Below are positions 8,057 to 15,753 of a DNA stretch of 34,949 nucleotides, one piece after another. The DNA is taken from the NCBI RefSeq assembly GCF_002091715.1, contig NZ_BDAG01000056.1, forward strand, positions 1 through 34,949. The letters run 5' to 3'. The stretch's first letter is position 1; every line of letters begins with the position of its first letter. Source of the stretch: Pseudomonas migulae NBRC 103157. GTDB lineage: Bacteria; Pseudomonadota; Gammaproteobacteria; Pseudomonadales; Pseudomonadaceae. A model generated the notes under the pieces. The model worked only from the letters and a program-made list of their open reading frames with translations. It had not been told where the DNA came from and made no database searches. A program made the translations under genes and the position numbers.

Positions 8057-9403
8057 GTGTTTTCCCAATTCGCCCTGCACGAACGCCTGCTCAAAGCCGT
8101 GGCCGAGCTTAAATTTGTCGAGCCAACGCCTGTGCAAGCAGCGGCTATTCCGCTGGCGCTCCAAGGGCGTGACCTGCGGGTGACAGCGCAAACCGGTAGC
8201 GGCAAAACCGCCGCTTTCGTCTTGCCGATCCTCAACCGTCTGATCGGCCCGGCGAAAATCCGCGTCAGCATCAAGACCCTGATCCTGCTGCCGACCCGCG
8301 AGCTGGCCCAGCAGACCATCAAGGAAGTCGAGCGTTTCGCTCAGTTCACGTTCATCAAGTCCGGTCTGATCACCGGCGGTGAAGACTTCAAGGTTCAGGC
8401 CGCCATGCTGCGCAAGGTGCCGGACATCCTGATCGGTACACCGGGCCGGATGATCGAGCAACTGAACGCCGGTAACCTCGACTTGAAAGAAGTTGAAGTG
8501 CTGGTGCTCGACGAAGCCGACCGCATGCTCGACATGGGCTTTGCCGAAGACGTGCAGCGTCTGGTGGAAGAGTGCACCAATCGCCAGCAGACCATGCTGT
8601 TCTCCGCCACCACGGGCGGTTCGGGCCTGCGCGAGATGGTCGCCAAGGTCCTGAACAACCCGGAACACCTGCAGCTGAACAACGTCAGCGATCTGAATGC
8701 GACCACCCGTCAGCAGATCATCACCGCTGACCACAACCAGCACAAAGAGCAGATCGTGAACTGGCTGCTGGCCAACGAGACCTATCAGAAGGCCATCGTG
8801 TTCACCAACACCCGGGCCATGGCCGACCGCATCTACGGCCGCCTGGTGGCGCAGGAATACAAAGCGTTCGTCCTGCACGGTGACAAGGACCAGAAAGACC
8901 GCAAGCTGGCGATCGATCGCCTGAAGCAGGGCGGTGTGAAAATCCTGGTTGCCACCGACGTTGCCGCCCGTGGCCTCGACGTTGACGGCCTCGACCTGGT
9001 GATCAACTTCGACATGCCACGCAGTGGCGACGAGTACGTTCACCGCATCGGTCGCACCGGCCGCGCCGGCAACGATGGCCTGGCCATCTCGCTGATCTGC
9101 CACGGCGACTGGAACCTGATGTCGAGCATCGAGCGTTACCTCAAGCAGAGCTTCGAGCGCCGCACCATCAAGGAAGTCAAAGGCACCTACGGCGGGCCGA
9201 AAAAGGTCAAGGCTTCGGGCAAAGCCGTTGGCGTGAAGAAGAAAAAGGTCGACGCCAAGGGAGAGAAGAAGAAAACCGGCGCCAAGGCACCGACCAAACG
9301 CAAGATCGCCAACCGCCCGAAGACCGACGCCCTGTCGCTGGTCAGCAAGGACGGCATGGCTCCTCTGAAGCGCCGCAAGCCGGAAGCGCCGGCTGCTGAA
9401 TAA
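8057..9403 (+). CDS. DEAD-box ATP-dependent RNA helicase
   Basis: The product is a 448-residue cytosolic RNA helicase that unwinds short RNA duplexes using ATP, probably in ribosome assembly or mRNA turnover. The start is a GTG at 8057 with GAGGT seven bases before it; the frame stays open upstream but that part lacks family character. Motifs appear in order: Q-motif PTPVQ near residue 25, Walker A AQTGSGKT near 44-51, PTRELAQQ, TPGR, D152-E-A-D155, SAT, ARGLDV and HRIGRTGRAG. The last roughly 80 residues are a Lys-rich basic tail, common for binding RNA. It is transcribed divergently from the truncated channel gene and ends before a strong terminator. The exact paralogue (SrmB-, RhlE- or DeaD-like) is not decided. 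Confidence 0.95.
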   Translation: MFSQFALHERLLKAVAELKFVEPTPVQAAAIPLALQGRDLRVTAQTGSGKTAAFVLPILNRLIGPAKIRVSIKTLILLPTRELAQQTIKEVERFAQFTFIKSGLITGGEDFKVQAAMLRKVPDILIGTPGRMIEQLNAGNLDLKEVEVLVLDEADRMLDMGFAEDVQRLVEECTNRQQTMLFSATTGGSGLREMVAKVLNNPEHLQLNNVSDLNATTRQQIITADHNQHKEQIVNWLLANETYQKAIVFTNTRAMADRIYGRLVAQEYKAFVLHGDKDQKDRKLAIDRLKQGGVKILVATDVAARGLDVDGLDLVINFDMPRSGDEYVHRIGRTGRAGNDGLAISLICHGDWNLMSSIERYLKQSFERRTIKEVKGTYGGPKKVKASGKAVGVKKKKVDAKGEKKKTGAKAPTKRKIANRPKTDALSLVSKDGMAPLKRRKPEAPAAE

Positions 9404-9422
9404 GGCGCCGTAGCGATCCCAT

Positions 9423-9452
9423 AAAAAAACCGGACCCAGGTCCGGTTTTTTT
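9423..9452 (+). terminator. Rho-independent terminator after the helicase
   Basis: CCGGACC and GGTCCGG form a tight hairpin (bases 9430-9445) flanked by an A-run before and a T-run after. It lies 20-50 bases past the helicase stop. The A and T runs allow use in both directions. Confidence 0.85.
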
Positions 9453-9479
9453 ACGCCCCGGAATTGGAACGCGATCCAT

Positions 9480-9561
9480 TGTAGGAGCCGGCTTGATCTG
9501 GCGATCCTGGTGAACGCGGTTATATCGGGTTAACCGAATCGCCAGCAAGCCGGCTCCTACA
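9480..9561. repeat. REPIN: paired inverted REP (GTAGGAGCCGGCTTG type)
   Basis: A REP unit starting TGTAGGAGCCGGCTTG and its inverted partner ending CAAGCCGGCTCCTACA flank a central spacer. The left copy reads GATCTGGCGAT where the right copy's complement reads CTGGCGAT, so it carries a small change. The same family recurs at 25115-25189. It lies between convergent genes. Confidence 0.85.
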
Positions 9562-9563
9562 GA

Positions 9564-9839
9564 TCAACTTTCGGCTTTTTTCTCCGCCGATCCCAACTCC
9601 TTCAAACGCTGATCGATCAACTGGCACTTGTCCGGCAGATCGGCGCTGGCCGTGCCCAGATCCATCTTCTGCAACTCATCGTTGATCTCTTTGGCTTTCT
9701 TCGGATTCTGCTGCGTGAGCTTGGTGACTTCCTTGGCCAGCTGTTCACGTTTGGCGGTGGCTTCCTCGGGCGTGCAGGCCCAGGCGGGGAGGGCGCAAGC
9801 GAGGGTGGCGGCGAGGGTGAGTTTGAGCAGGGTTTTCAT
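9564..9839 (-). CDS. Small periplasmic helical protein
   Basis: This 91-residue protein has a clear Sec signal peptide (MKTLLKLTLAATLACALPAWA, cleavage near residue 21). The mature part has one Cys near residue 22 (ACTPEEA) and one in DKCQL near 72, which could form a disulfide in the periplasm. The remainder is charged and helical with many Lys, Glu and Gln (AKREQLAKEVTKLTQQNPKK). I know of no function; similar short hypothetical proteins are common in Pseudomonas. ATG 9839 is preceded by GAGG at a workable distance. It converges on the helicase gene, with a REPIN between them. Confidence 0.8.
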   Translation of the reverse strand: MKTLLKLTLAATLACALPAWACTPEEATAKREQLAKEVTKLTQQNPKKAKEINDELQKMDLGTASADLPDKCQLIDQRLKELGSAEKKAES

Positions 9840-10027
9840 GGGGGTGGGCCTCGGTTCCGGTTAAGGCGGGTTATCCGGTTGAGGGTTGAGGTCAGGAGAA
9901 AGTTCAGCGCGCAGGCATCTTTTGTTCACCTAACGGGTTGATAGCGAATCCGTCAATTGACCGTGAAAGGACGCCGATCTAGCAGGGTGGTATCATTTTG
10001 CTATTACTCGAAAATCAAGGATCGACC

Positions 10028-10456
10028 ATGCTGTTCAGGGCCGTCACGGCAAGCCTTCTACTGGCATTGACCGGTTGCACCAACGTCAACGTCGAGCCAG
10101 TTGCTCCTCAATACAAAATCTCTCAGCTCTGCATCGAAGAGAACCCGAAAGTGGTGGTGGGCGATTTCGTCGATGGCCTGCAAACGCTTTTGCGCAAGCA
10201 CAACATCGAAAGTCGCTTGTACGTCGCCCCCCTCCCGAGCAGTTGCGAATACCGTCTGACTTACACCGCCATCCGTTCCTGGGATTTTTCCCCGTACTTG
10301 TCCGATGCCAGTGTCCGGCTCTTCAAGGGCGCTCAACAAATCGGCTTTGGTCAATACCATCTGACCGGTGAGGGGGGCTTCGATCCGTCGAAAGTGGCGC
10401 CGGTCGAGGAGAAGATGGGGCCGGTGATCAACCAGTTACTGGGGCAAAACAAATGA
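10028..10456 (+). CDS. Lipoprotein, Sbal_3080-like
   Basis: The product is a 142-residue lipoprotein with a signal peptide and lipobox (SLLLALTGC) near residue 17. ATG 10028 is chosen over one at 9998 because AAGGA lies six bases upstream and the signal peptide then begins correctly. The mature part has two Cys (QLCIEEN, SSCEYRL) and the pattern YTAIRSWDFSPYLSDASV, which I associate with the Sbal_3080 lipoprotein family of unknown function. It overlaps the next lipoprotein gene by four bases (ATGA), so the two are translationally coupled and may act together in the envelope. The family name is from memory. Confidence 0.85.
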   Translation: MLFRAVTASLLLALTGCTNVNVEPVAPQYKISQLCIEENPKVVVGDFVDGLQTLLRKHNIESRLYVAPLPSSCEYRLTYTAIRSWDFSPYLSDASVRLFKGAQQIGFGQYHLTGEGGFDPSKVAPVEEKMGPVINQLLGQNK

Positions 10457-10884
10457 GCGCAGTCATGAAAAGTCTCCCGGTTCTGTTGCTCATGCTGTTG
10501 CTGACCGGATGCGGTCACACCCGCTCCAGCCAGCCGTATTTCGAGCCTCCGGCGCCACCGCAGGGCAAGGCGCTGGTTTACATGATGCGGACCCAGGTCA
10601 TTCAAGGCAGTTTTTATGACAGCGTGTTCAGCATCAATGACAGCGCCGTGGTGGGGCTCAATGACAAAAACTATTCCTGGGTTCTGGTGAGCCCGGGCTT
10701 GCATAAGGTCTCAGCCGGACCGCGCCCGCATCCGCGAAACGTGTACTTGAACCTGCAGGTCGAGCCGGGCAAGGAATACTTCGTTGAATACACGCAAGAG
10801 TACGCGGCCGAGATGGTCCGGGTGCGGGACGCCAAGGAAGGGAAAGCCATGGTGAAGGGGTATTCGTATATTCCGGTGAAGTAG
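10453..10884 (+). CDS. DUF2846-type lipoprotein
   Basis: This 143-residue protein has an N-terminal signal with lipobox LLLTGCG near residue 20. The mature domain contains GKALVYMMRTQVIQG, a small beta-rich fold with SPGLHKVSA and EPGKEYFVEY, matching the pattern of DUF2846 lipoproteins. The function of that family is unknown. It starts inside the stop of the previous gene (four-base overlap) and ends just before a hairpin terminator, so the two lipoproteins form a short operon. The in-frame Met at codon 5 (MKSLPVL) is a possible alternative start and would give a more typical signal peptide. Confidence 0.85.
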   Translation: MSAVMKSLPVLLLMLLLTGCGHTRSSQPYFEPPAPPQGKALVYMMRTQVIQGSFYDSVFSINDSAVVGLNDKNYSWVLVSPGLHKVSAGPRPHPRNVYLNLQVEPGKEYFVEYTQEYAAEMVRVRDAKEGKAMVKGYSYIPVK

Positions 10885-10913
10885 CTGTGCCGTTGTAATC
10901 GACAGCACAAGCT

Positions 10914-10943
10914 AAAACGGGCGACCTTGAGGTCGCCCGTTTT
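10914..10943 (+). terminator. Terminator after lipoprotein pair
   Basis: ACGGGCGACC and GGTCGCCCGT pair across a TTGA loop, with AAAA before and TTTT after. It ends the lipoprotein operon and may also serve the opposite strand. Confidence 0.85.
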
Positions 10944-11012
10944 CATTTCACCGCCCAGCCTGCTGCACTCGCAAGCGTCTACCAATGACATCTCTCTTGC
11001 TCGCGATGCGAT

Positions 11013-11747
11013 CTATCCCCCATGGCAGCAGCTCGAAGAGGCCTTGTCTTCATACCGATCGTGATGCCTTACCCAATCCATTATTTCCTCTTCGTTACGG
11101 CCCTTGGGCATGAGGTCCAGGTAGTTATAGGCGCCGACCAGCATGTCCAGGCCGCGGGCATAGGTGGAGTAGGTGTGAAAAATATCGCCAGCTTCGTTGC
11201 GATAAAACACGCTAAGGCCTGGGAGTTCTTCCTCGGCACCGTCGGATTTTTCGTAGTTGTAGGTCGCTTTGCCGGCGGCAACATCTTCTGCTCGGGCCGA
11301 GACACCAAAGTCGTAGTTGAAATCACAGCCCTGCGAAGACACCCAGTCGAATTTCCAGCCCATGCGCCGTTTGAACGCCTGGAATTCGGCGAACGGTGCG
11401 TGGGAAACCGCCACTACGGCCACGTCATGATGTGCCAGGTGCTGGTTGGCGCCGTCGATGTGGTCGGACAGGAACGAGCAGCCGGGGCAGCCTTCATCCC
11501 AGCCTTTGGCGAACATGAAGTGGTAGATGACCAACTGACTGCGGCCGCCGAACAGGTCGGCCAGTTTCAGCTCGCCGTCGGGGCCCTGGAAGCGATAGTC
11601 CTTGTCGATTTTCACCCACGGGAGTGCGCGACGTTCGGCGCTGAGTTTGTCCCGTTCCTTGGTAAAGGCTTTTTCGTGGGTCAGGTGTTGTTTGCGAGCG
11701 GCGAGCCATTCTTCTCGCGACACGATTGGATGGTTCTGAACGTTCAT
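11013..11747 (-). CDS. DUF899 family thioredoxin-like protein
   Basis: This 244-residue protein starts at ATG 11747 (MNVQNHPIVSREEW), with AGGAGA eight bases upstream. The family has a thioredoxin-like fold. Here GWDEGCPGCSFLSDHIDGA near residue 85 gives the CxxC pair, followed by VVAVSHAPFAEFQAFKRRMGW and, near the C-terminus, DIFHTYSTYARGLDMLVGAYNYLD, both typical of DUF899. A CC pair lies close to the end (SSSCCHGG). It is probably cytosolic and redox-related, but no substrate is known. It stands alone and is divergent from the DUF2513-like gene; a 7-bp inverted repeat lies between them. Confidence 0.9.
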   Translation of the reverse strand: MNVQNHPIVSREEWLAARKQHLTHEKAFTKERDKLSAERRALPWVKIDKDYRFQGPDGELKLADLFGGRSQLVIYHFMFAKGWDEGCPGCSFLSDHIDGANQHLAHHDVAVVAVSHAPFAEFQAFKRRMGWKFDWVSSQGCDFNYDFGVSARAEDVAAGKATYNYEKSDGAEEELPGLSVFYRNEAGDIFHTYSTYARGLDMLVGAYNYLDLMPKGRNEEEIMDWVRHHDRYEDKASSSCCHGG

Positions 11748-11925
11748 CGGGTTTTCTCCTGCGCAATGCGGGGAGGTGACTGACACTACCTTGTCGTTTG
11801 ACCGGTGCATAATTCGACATACCGCCGGTCAGTGCCGTTCAAAACCTGCGCTGAACGGCTGCGCGCGTCGCCGGTCACAGCCTTTGAAGGCCATCACACT
11901 CACAGGCTTTGGAGGTTGAATCAGG

Positions 11926-12315
11926 ATGACAACTTACAACTGGGATTTGATCGAACGCTTGCTGCACGAAGTGCAAAACGCAGCCCCCAGCTTCACGCCA
12001 CGGCCCTATGCCGAGCAGTATGCGGCGGAGAAAGCCACGGAGGGCGAGCAGACTGAAAACCTGGATCACCTGAAAGCGGTGGCCGGCGAGTATGAAAAGT
12101 TACTGCTGGCGCGCGGTTATATTGAATCCAGGCCAGAAGAGCTGGGCGGCACCGGTTCGAACTACATGCTGACGCCGCGTGGCTCGAGTTTGTTGAGCCT
12201 GATCGACAGCAGCATTCCGGGCGATGCTCATCCGCGGCAGGTGCTGGATGAGCAGGAAGATGCGCTGGATGTAGTGACGTTCGATGAGGTGGCGTCCAAG
12301 GCGCAGATTGCCTGA
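11926..12315 (+). CDS. DUF2513-like protein
   Basis: The product is 129 residues. The start MTTYNWDLIERLLHEVQN resembles the beginning of DUF2513 proteins, and the middle (EYEKLLLARGYIESRPEELGGTG, then YMLTPRGSSLLSLI) looks like a winged helix with the usual beta-wing 'LTPRG'. That suggests DNA binding or a small regulator, but no target is evident. The acidic C-terminal tail (DEQEDALDVVTFDEV) is unusual for such a short protein. GGAGG sits ten bases before the ATG. It is followed by a REPIN. Confidence 0.75.
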   Translation: MTTYNWDLIERLLHEVQNAAPSFTPRPYAEQYAAEKATEGEQTENLDHLKAVAGEYEKLLLARGYIESRPEELGGTGSNYMLTPRGSSLLSLIDSSIPGDAHPRQVLDEQEDALDVVTFDEVASKAQIA

Positions 12316-12330
12316 AGATCGCCGATTACC

Positions 12331-12426
12331 AATGTGGGAGCGGGCTTGCTCGCGAATGCGGTGTAATAGTCGACAGAGATGTTGAATATTAAATCGCCTT
12401 CGCGAGCAAGCCCGCTCCCACATTTG
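12331..12426. repeat. REPIN (GTGGGAGCGGGCTTGCTCGCGA type)
   Basis: Two inverted copies of the GTGGGAGCGGGCTTGCTCGC unit flank about 40 bases of spacer. This is a second REP family, different from that at 9480; it recurs around 26764-26896. Confidence 0.9.
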
Positions 12427-12439
12427 AGTTTTGTTGGCT

Positions 12440-13309
12440 TTAGGCTTGTTGCGCGGCTTTAAGGCACTTCAAATCATTGAAGTCCTTGCGCACCCCTTCA
12501 ATCTTTTTCAACAACCGCTCTCGCTGGGTCGGTGTGCTCCCGGCCATCAAATCCACAAACAGGCTTCGCGCCTGTGCTTCGGTATTGGCGTAGGCCTTAC
12601 GGTAATCGGCGGTCCATAAACTCTCGCGATTCACCAAAAGTGTCTCGATTCGCTGTGGGAATTCCGGACTCTGGCGTTGCGCAACCGCTGCACTGAACTG
12701 CTTCTGCCAGTGGGCTCGGTTGGCGATCCACTGCGTGTTCTGGTCACCCAAGGCATTCGACCAGGCGACGACACGTTGTTGCTGGGTCGGACTGAGAGGG
12801 CCGAGCCAGTCATTCAAGCGTTTTTCCATGCGCTCGCTGCGCTCCTTGATCTGCTGGTCGAGGGACGGTTTCAGGTAATTCTGCTGGCGTTTGCGCTGGT
12901 CCTTGGCAAAGGCGTCGTTCATCTCTGCGACTTGCTTGTCATCCAGCCCCTGCAACAACTCGATGGCCGACGGGGTGATTTCCCGCGCGGTCTGGGCGAT
13001 GGCTTGTTTGGCTTCCTGGGTGCGGGTTTGCAGTGCGGTGTCGGTTACCTGATTGGTCTCGACCATCGCTTGCAAACGGTCGAGCCAGCCGAGGTAACCC
13101 GGCAGTTGCGTAGTGCAGTGCCAGCTCAGGTGTTCTCTGAGGCGCTCGTTGAACCAGCCTTTCTGATCGCCGTTCATGTCCAGGTAATCGCTGAGCGTCC
13201 ACGGGATGATCACGTCGAGGTTTCGATAGGCCAGGCCTACGCGACTGCACGCGCCGAGGGCGAGACTGAGGGTGAGGACGACGGCGAGACACTTCAACCA
13301 GCGCGACAT
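12440..13309 (-). CDS. DUF6279-type lipoprotein
   Basis: This 289-residue protein begins MSRWLKCLAVVLTLSLALGACS, a signal peptide with lipobox LGAC near residue 21. The mature part is entirely helical and Gln/Arg-rich, with RNLDVIIPWTLSDYLDMNGDQ near its start, a feature I associate with the DUF6279 family of Pseudomonas lipoproteins. The rest (LSPTQQQRVVAWSNAL, STPTQRERLLKKIEGV) has repeated 'TxxQ' helix starts like those of Spy/CpxP-like helical proteins, but I cannot assign a function. It probably sits in the outer membrane facing the periplasm. Confidence 0.85.
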   Translation of the reverse strand: MSRWLKCLAVVLTLSLALGACSRVGLAYRNLDVIIPWTLSDYLDMNGDQKGWFNERLREHLSWHCTTQLPGYLGWLDRLQAMVETNQVTDTALQTRTQEAKQAIAQTAREITPSAIELLQGLDDKQVAEMNDAFAKDQRKRQQNYLKPSLDQQIKERSERMEKRLNDWLGPLSPTQQQRVVAWSNALGDQNTQWIANRAHWQKQFSAAVAQRQSPEFPQRIETLLVNRESLWTADYRKAYANTEAQARSLFVDLMAGSTPTQRERLLKKIEGVRKDFNDLKCLKAAQQA

Positions 13310-13374
13310 GGGCGAGTCCTTGCGAAAGCGTAGGTTCTCATGTGAACGCAGGATGAGCCTGCCAGTTCAGCCGA

Positions 13375-14091
13375 TCAATAGAACGCGTGTTCGGCCTTGA
13401 GGGTGACCAGTCCGTCGCACTGACTGTTACGCCCGGAATAGGCGGAGCAGTCGCTGCCGCTGAGGCTTGAGCCGCTGTAGATCAGGTCCAGGTCTATGCC
13501 CATGAACGGCCGGGACAGTGTCAACGACCAGTCAGTGAAACTGCCTACATACCCACCGTCCACCGACACCGGGGTGTTGAGCTGGTGAGTGGTGTATTTC
13601 ATGCTGATCCCGACGCCGAACGGTTGATTGCCACCGAGATCGGCGAACACGGTGCTGTTCTGTTTGTCCGGGTCGTTGCTGAAGGCTGCGCCGAAACGGC
13701 TGCCCAGCAGGGTGAGGCCGCCGAAGAGTTCCTGGCTGTCGAGGGTGTCCACTTTTGGGTAGCTGTAGCGGATCATTCCGACTTCGTAGCCGAGGGTTTG
13801 ATCGAAGGGCTGTTTAAAACCCACGTAGGAATCGACTTCCAGGTTGTTCCCCGGACTCAATCCCATGCTCGGTGACCATTGGCCGAAGTAGAAGCCGCTG
13901 TCGTGGCTCAGGTCGAGGCCGCCGTGAAAGGAACCGGTGGTCGAAGGTTTGACCAGCCCCTGGGCCATGCTGCGACTGGGGGTGGTGCCGAGCTTGAGAT
14001 CGAAGTCCCCCAGTTCACGCTGGAAGATTTGCGCGTTGGCCACCGAACAGGACAGCAGGCCGACGAATAAAAACAGAAAGGGTTTGAGCAT
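13375..14091 (-). CDS. TorF family putative porin
   Basis: This 238-residue outer-membrane protein has a signal peptide ending near residue 20 (SVANA). The mature protein is made of alternating amphipathic strands: SGFYFGQWSPSMG, EVDSYVGFKQPFD, LGYEVGMIRYSYP, WSLTLSRPFMGIDLDLIYSG. It ends in a C-terminal Phe-Tyr (EHAFY), typical of a beta-barrel's last strand. The layout fits the TorF family of small putative porins of unknown substrate. Two Cys near the end (SDCSAYSGRNSQC) could form a disulfide in a loop. It stands alone, tail-to-head with the lipoprotein gene downstream. Confidence 0.85.
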   Translation of the reverse strand: MLKPFLFLFVGLLSCSVANAQIFQRELGDFDLKLGTTPSRSMAQGLVKPSTTGSFHGGLDLSHDSGFYFGQWSPSMGLSPGNNLEVDSYVGFKQPFDQTLGYEVGMIRYSYPKVDTLDSQELFGGLTLLGSRFGAAFSNDPDKQNSTVFADLGGNQPFGVGISMKYTTHQLNTPVSVDGGYVGSFTDWSLTLSRPFMGIDLDLIYSGSSLSGSDCSAYSGRNSQCDGLVTLKAEHAFY

Positions 14092-14310
14092 GCGTCACTC
14101 CATGACAGCGAGGAGCAGAAACGAAAAACTGCTGAAACGCTTAATCTAGACGTGTGCAAGCATACCGGCGAATGCTCGGCATCGAAGGCCGTTCGTCGAT
14201 TCTTGAAATATTGATGTGTTTATCGGGGTGTTGCGGGAGGGTTCCAGTCCAAGCGCTTCGAAGCTCAAAGCGCTTACGGACCAGGTGATGCGAGGGGTCT
14301 TGTAACGGTG

Positions 14311-14499
14311 TTACTTTTTGCCGAGCGTGATCTGCTTGGACGGGCCGAACGTCTGGCCGCTGACGCCTTTGGCAATTTGCTGGATCTCGCCACCGGACTT
14401 GAGGAACGCAGCAATCTGGTTGTTGATCGATTCGCTGGTTTCAACGGCTGGAGCTGGCTTTGCTTTGCTGTTGGATGCTTTTACACGCATGGCGGCCAT
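14311..14499 (-). CDS. Small 62-aa protein with FLxxGGxIxxI motif
   Basis: I choose ATG 14499 (MAAMRVKASNSKAKP) because AGG lies four bases upstream; the frame extends further to 14601 but that part is not protein-like. The first half is basic and Ala/Pro-rich and probably disordered. The second half has INNQIAAFLKSGGEIQQIAKGV, then GQTFGPSKQITLGKK. From memory, the RNA-polymerase-binding regulator SutA of P. aeruginosa has a similar FLSRGGKVQEI stretch in its C-terminal part, so this motif may mark a class of small regulators. That link is weak. No neighbour suggests a role. Confidence 0.65.
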   Translation of the reverse strand: MAAMRVKASNSKAKPAPAVETSESINNQIAAFLKSGGEIQQIAKGVSGQTFGPSKQITLGKK

Positions 14500-14851
14500 T
14501 AACCTGTAGAAAATTAACTTGGCCACGCATCGTACAGGAAATACTTGACAATTGCTTGGTAAATATCCCCCTGAAATACACATCACAAAAGCAGGATTCA
14601 TCGCAAGTTATTATTCGAAATCTTCCCGTAACCCGCTGTTTTAAATAAGAACATTGGTGCAGATAAATGGATTTCTGCCTGACTTGCGGGGGCAAAAATC
14701 AGCAGTCTGGCCTGACGAGTGGCCGGATGCGTCCGACAAAACCCAGGAAAATTAAGACCTTCACAGGATTTTTCCAGGGCCGCCTGGCCGGGCGTCGAAC
14801 GCAGCGTGCAAAAACGGGTAGAATGCCGCCCACGCAATGAGGGTATTGGAA
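14500..14851. other. Intergenic region between divergent small gene and cvfB-like gene
   Basis: This stretch of about 350 bases has no convincing gene. It is A+T-rich from 14500 to 14650. A TTGACA at 14545-14550 has no fitting -10. TAGAAT at 14819-14824 may be the -10 of the downstream S1 gene, with a poor -35. I see no RNA gene or REP element in it. Confidence 0.5.
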
Positions 14852-15688
14852 ATGGCTTTAGTCGGGCGTTACAACAGTTTGCAAGTGGTTAAACACACTA
14901 ACTTCGGTTTATATCTGGACGGTGGCGCGGATGGCGAAATTCTTCTGCCTAACCGTTATATTCCCAAAGATATTCCCAGCGAAGATGAAGACTGGCTCAA
15001 CGTTTTTATTTATCTGGACAGCGATGACAAACTTATCGCAACTACCGAAAAGCCGAAAGTTCAAGTCGGTGAATTCGCCAGTTTGAAAGTCGTTGAAGTC
15101 AACAGCATCGGTGTTTTCCTGGATTGGGGTTTGCCGAAGGATCTGTTGCTGCCGTATTCCGAAGAGAAGCGTCAGATGACGGCTGGCGAGTACGTCGTGG
15201 TGCACGTCTACCTCGACAAGCACACCCGCCGAATCACCGCGACGGCGCGTCTGGACCGTTATCTGGACAAGACCCCGGCCAACTACACCCCTGGCCAGGA
15301 AGTTGATCTGCTGGTTGCCGAAGCCACCGACATGGGCTTCAAGGCAATCATCAACAACAAGCACTGGGGCCTGATCCACAAGAACGAAATCTTCAAGTTC
15401 ATGCGCGCCGGCAAGGAAGAGAAGGGCTTCATCAAAGAAGTCCGGGCCGACGGCAAGATCAGCCTGAGCCTGCAACCGGTGGGCGAAGAAGCGGCCACCA
15501 GCCTCAACTCGAAGATCCTCGCCAAGTTGCGCGAAAACAACGGCACGCTGCCGGTGAGCGACAAGAGCGACCCGACGGTGATCACCAGCATGTTTGGCGT
15601 CAGCAAGGGCAACTTCAAGAAGGCCATTGGTGCGCTGTACAAGAATGGTCAGATCGTTATTCATGCCGATCGCATTGAACTGAGCTGA
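14852..15688 (+). CDS. CvfB/YitL-like S1 RNA-binding protein
   Basis: The product is 278 residues. ATG 14852 (MALVGRYNSLQVV) is preferred to one 15 bases upstream because GAGGG then sits at a normal distance. It has tandem S1-like beta-barrel repeats: VVKHTNFGLYLDGG near residue 12, VVEVNSIGVFLDWGLPKDLL near 82, and VAEATDMGFKAIINNKHWGLI near 155. A C-terminal winged-helix follows (FGVSKGNFKKAIGALYKNGQIVI). This is the CvfB/YitL arrangement. The proteins bind RNA in the cytosol; CvfB in Staphylococcus affects virulence gene expression, but the role in Pseudomonas is unclear. It is a single gene followed by the DMT transporter on the same strand. Confidence 0.92.
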   Translation: MALVGRYNSLQVVKHTNFGLYLDGGADGEILLPNRYIPKDIPSEDEDWLNVFIYLDSDDKLIATTEKPKVQVGEFASLKVVEVNSIGVFLDWGLPKDLLLPYSEEKRQMTAGEYVVVHVYLDKHTRRITATARLDRYLDKTPANYTPGQEVDLLVAEATDMGFKAIINNKHWGLIHKNEIFKFMRAGKEEKGFIKEVRADGKISLSLQPVGEEAATSLNSKILAKLRENNGTLPVSDKSDPTVITSMFGVSKGNFKKAIGALYKNGQIVIHADRIELS

Positions 15689-15753
15689 TTGCACGCCAGC
15701 CTTTGCTTTAACTGTCGAGTCATTGCCATGGATTGTGTTGACGAGGTGTTCCG

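Noticed and set aside
8012..9103. 363-residue minus-strand open frame opposite the helicase
   Set aside because: Antisense of a DEAD-box helicase with all motifs; its His/Gln/Val-rich text is an artefact.
14545..14550. TTGACA as a -35 box for the cvfB-like gene
   Set aside because: No -10 hexamer lies at 16-18 bases, and it is about 300 bases from the start codon.
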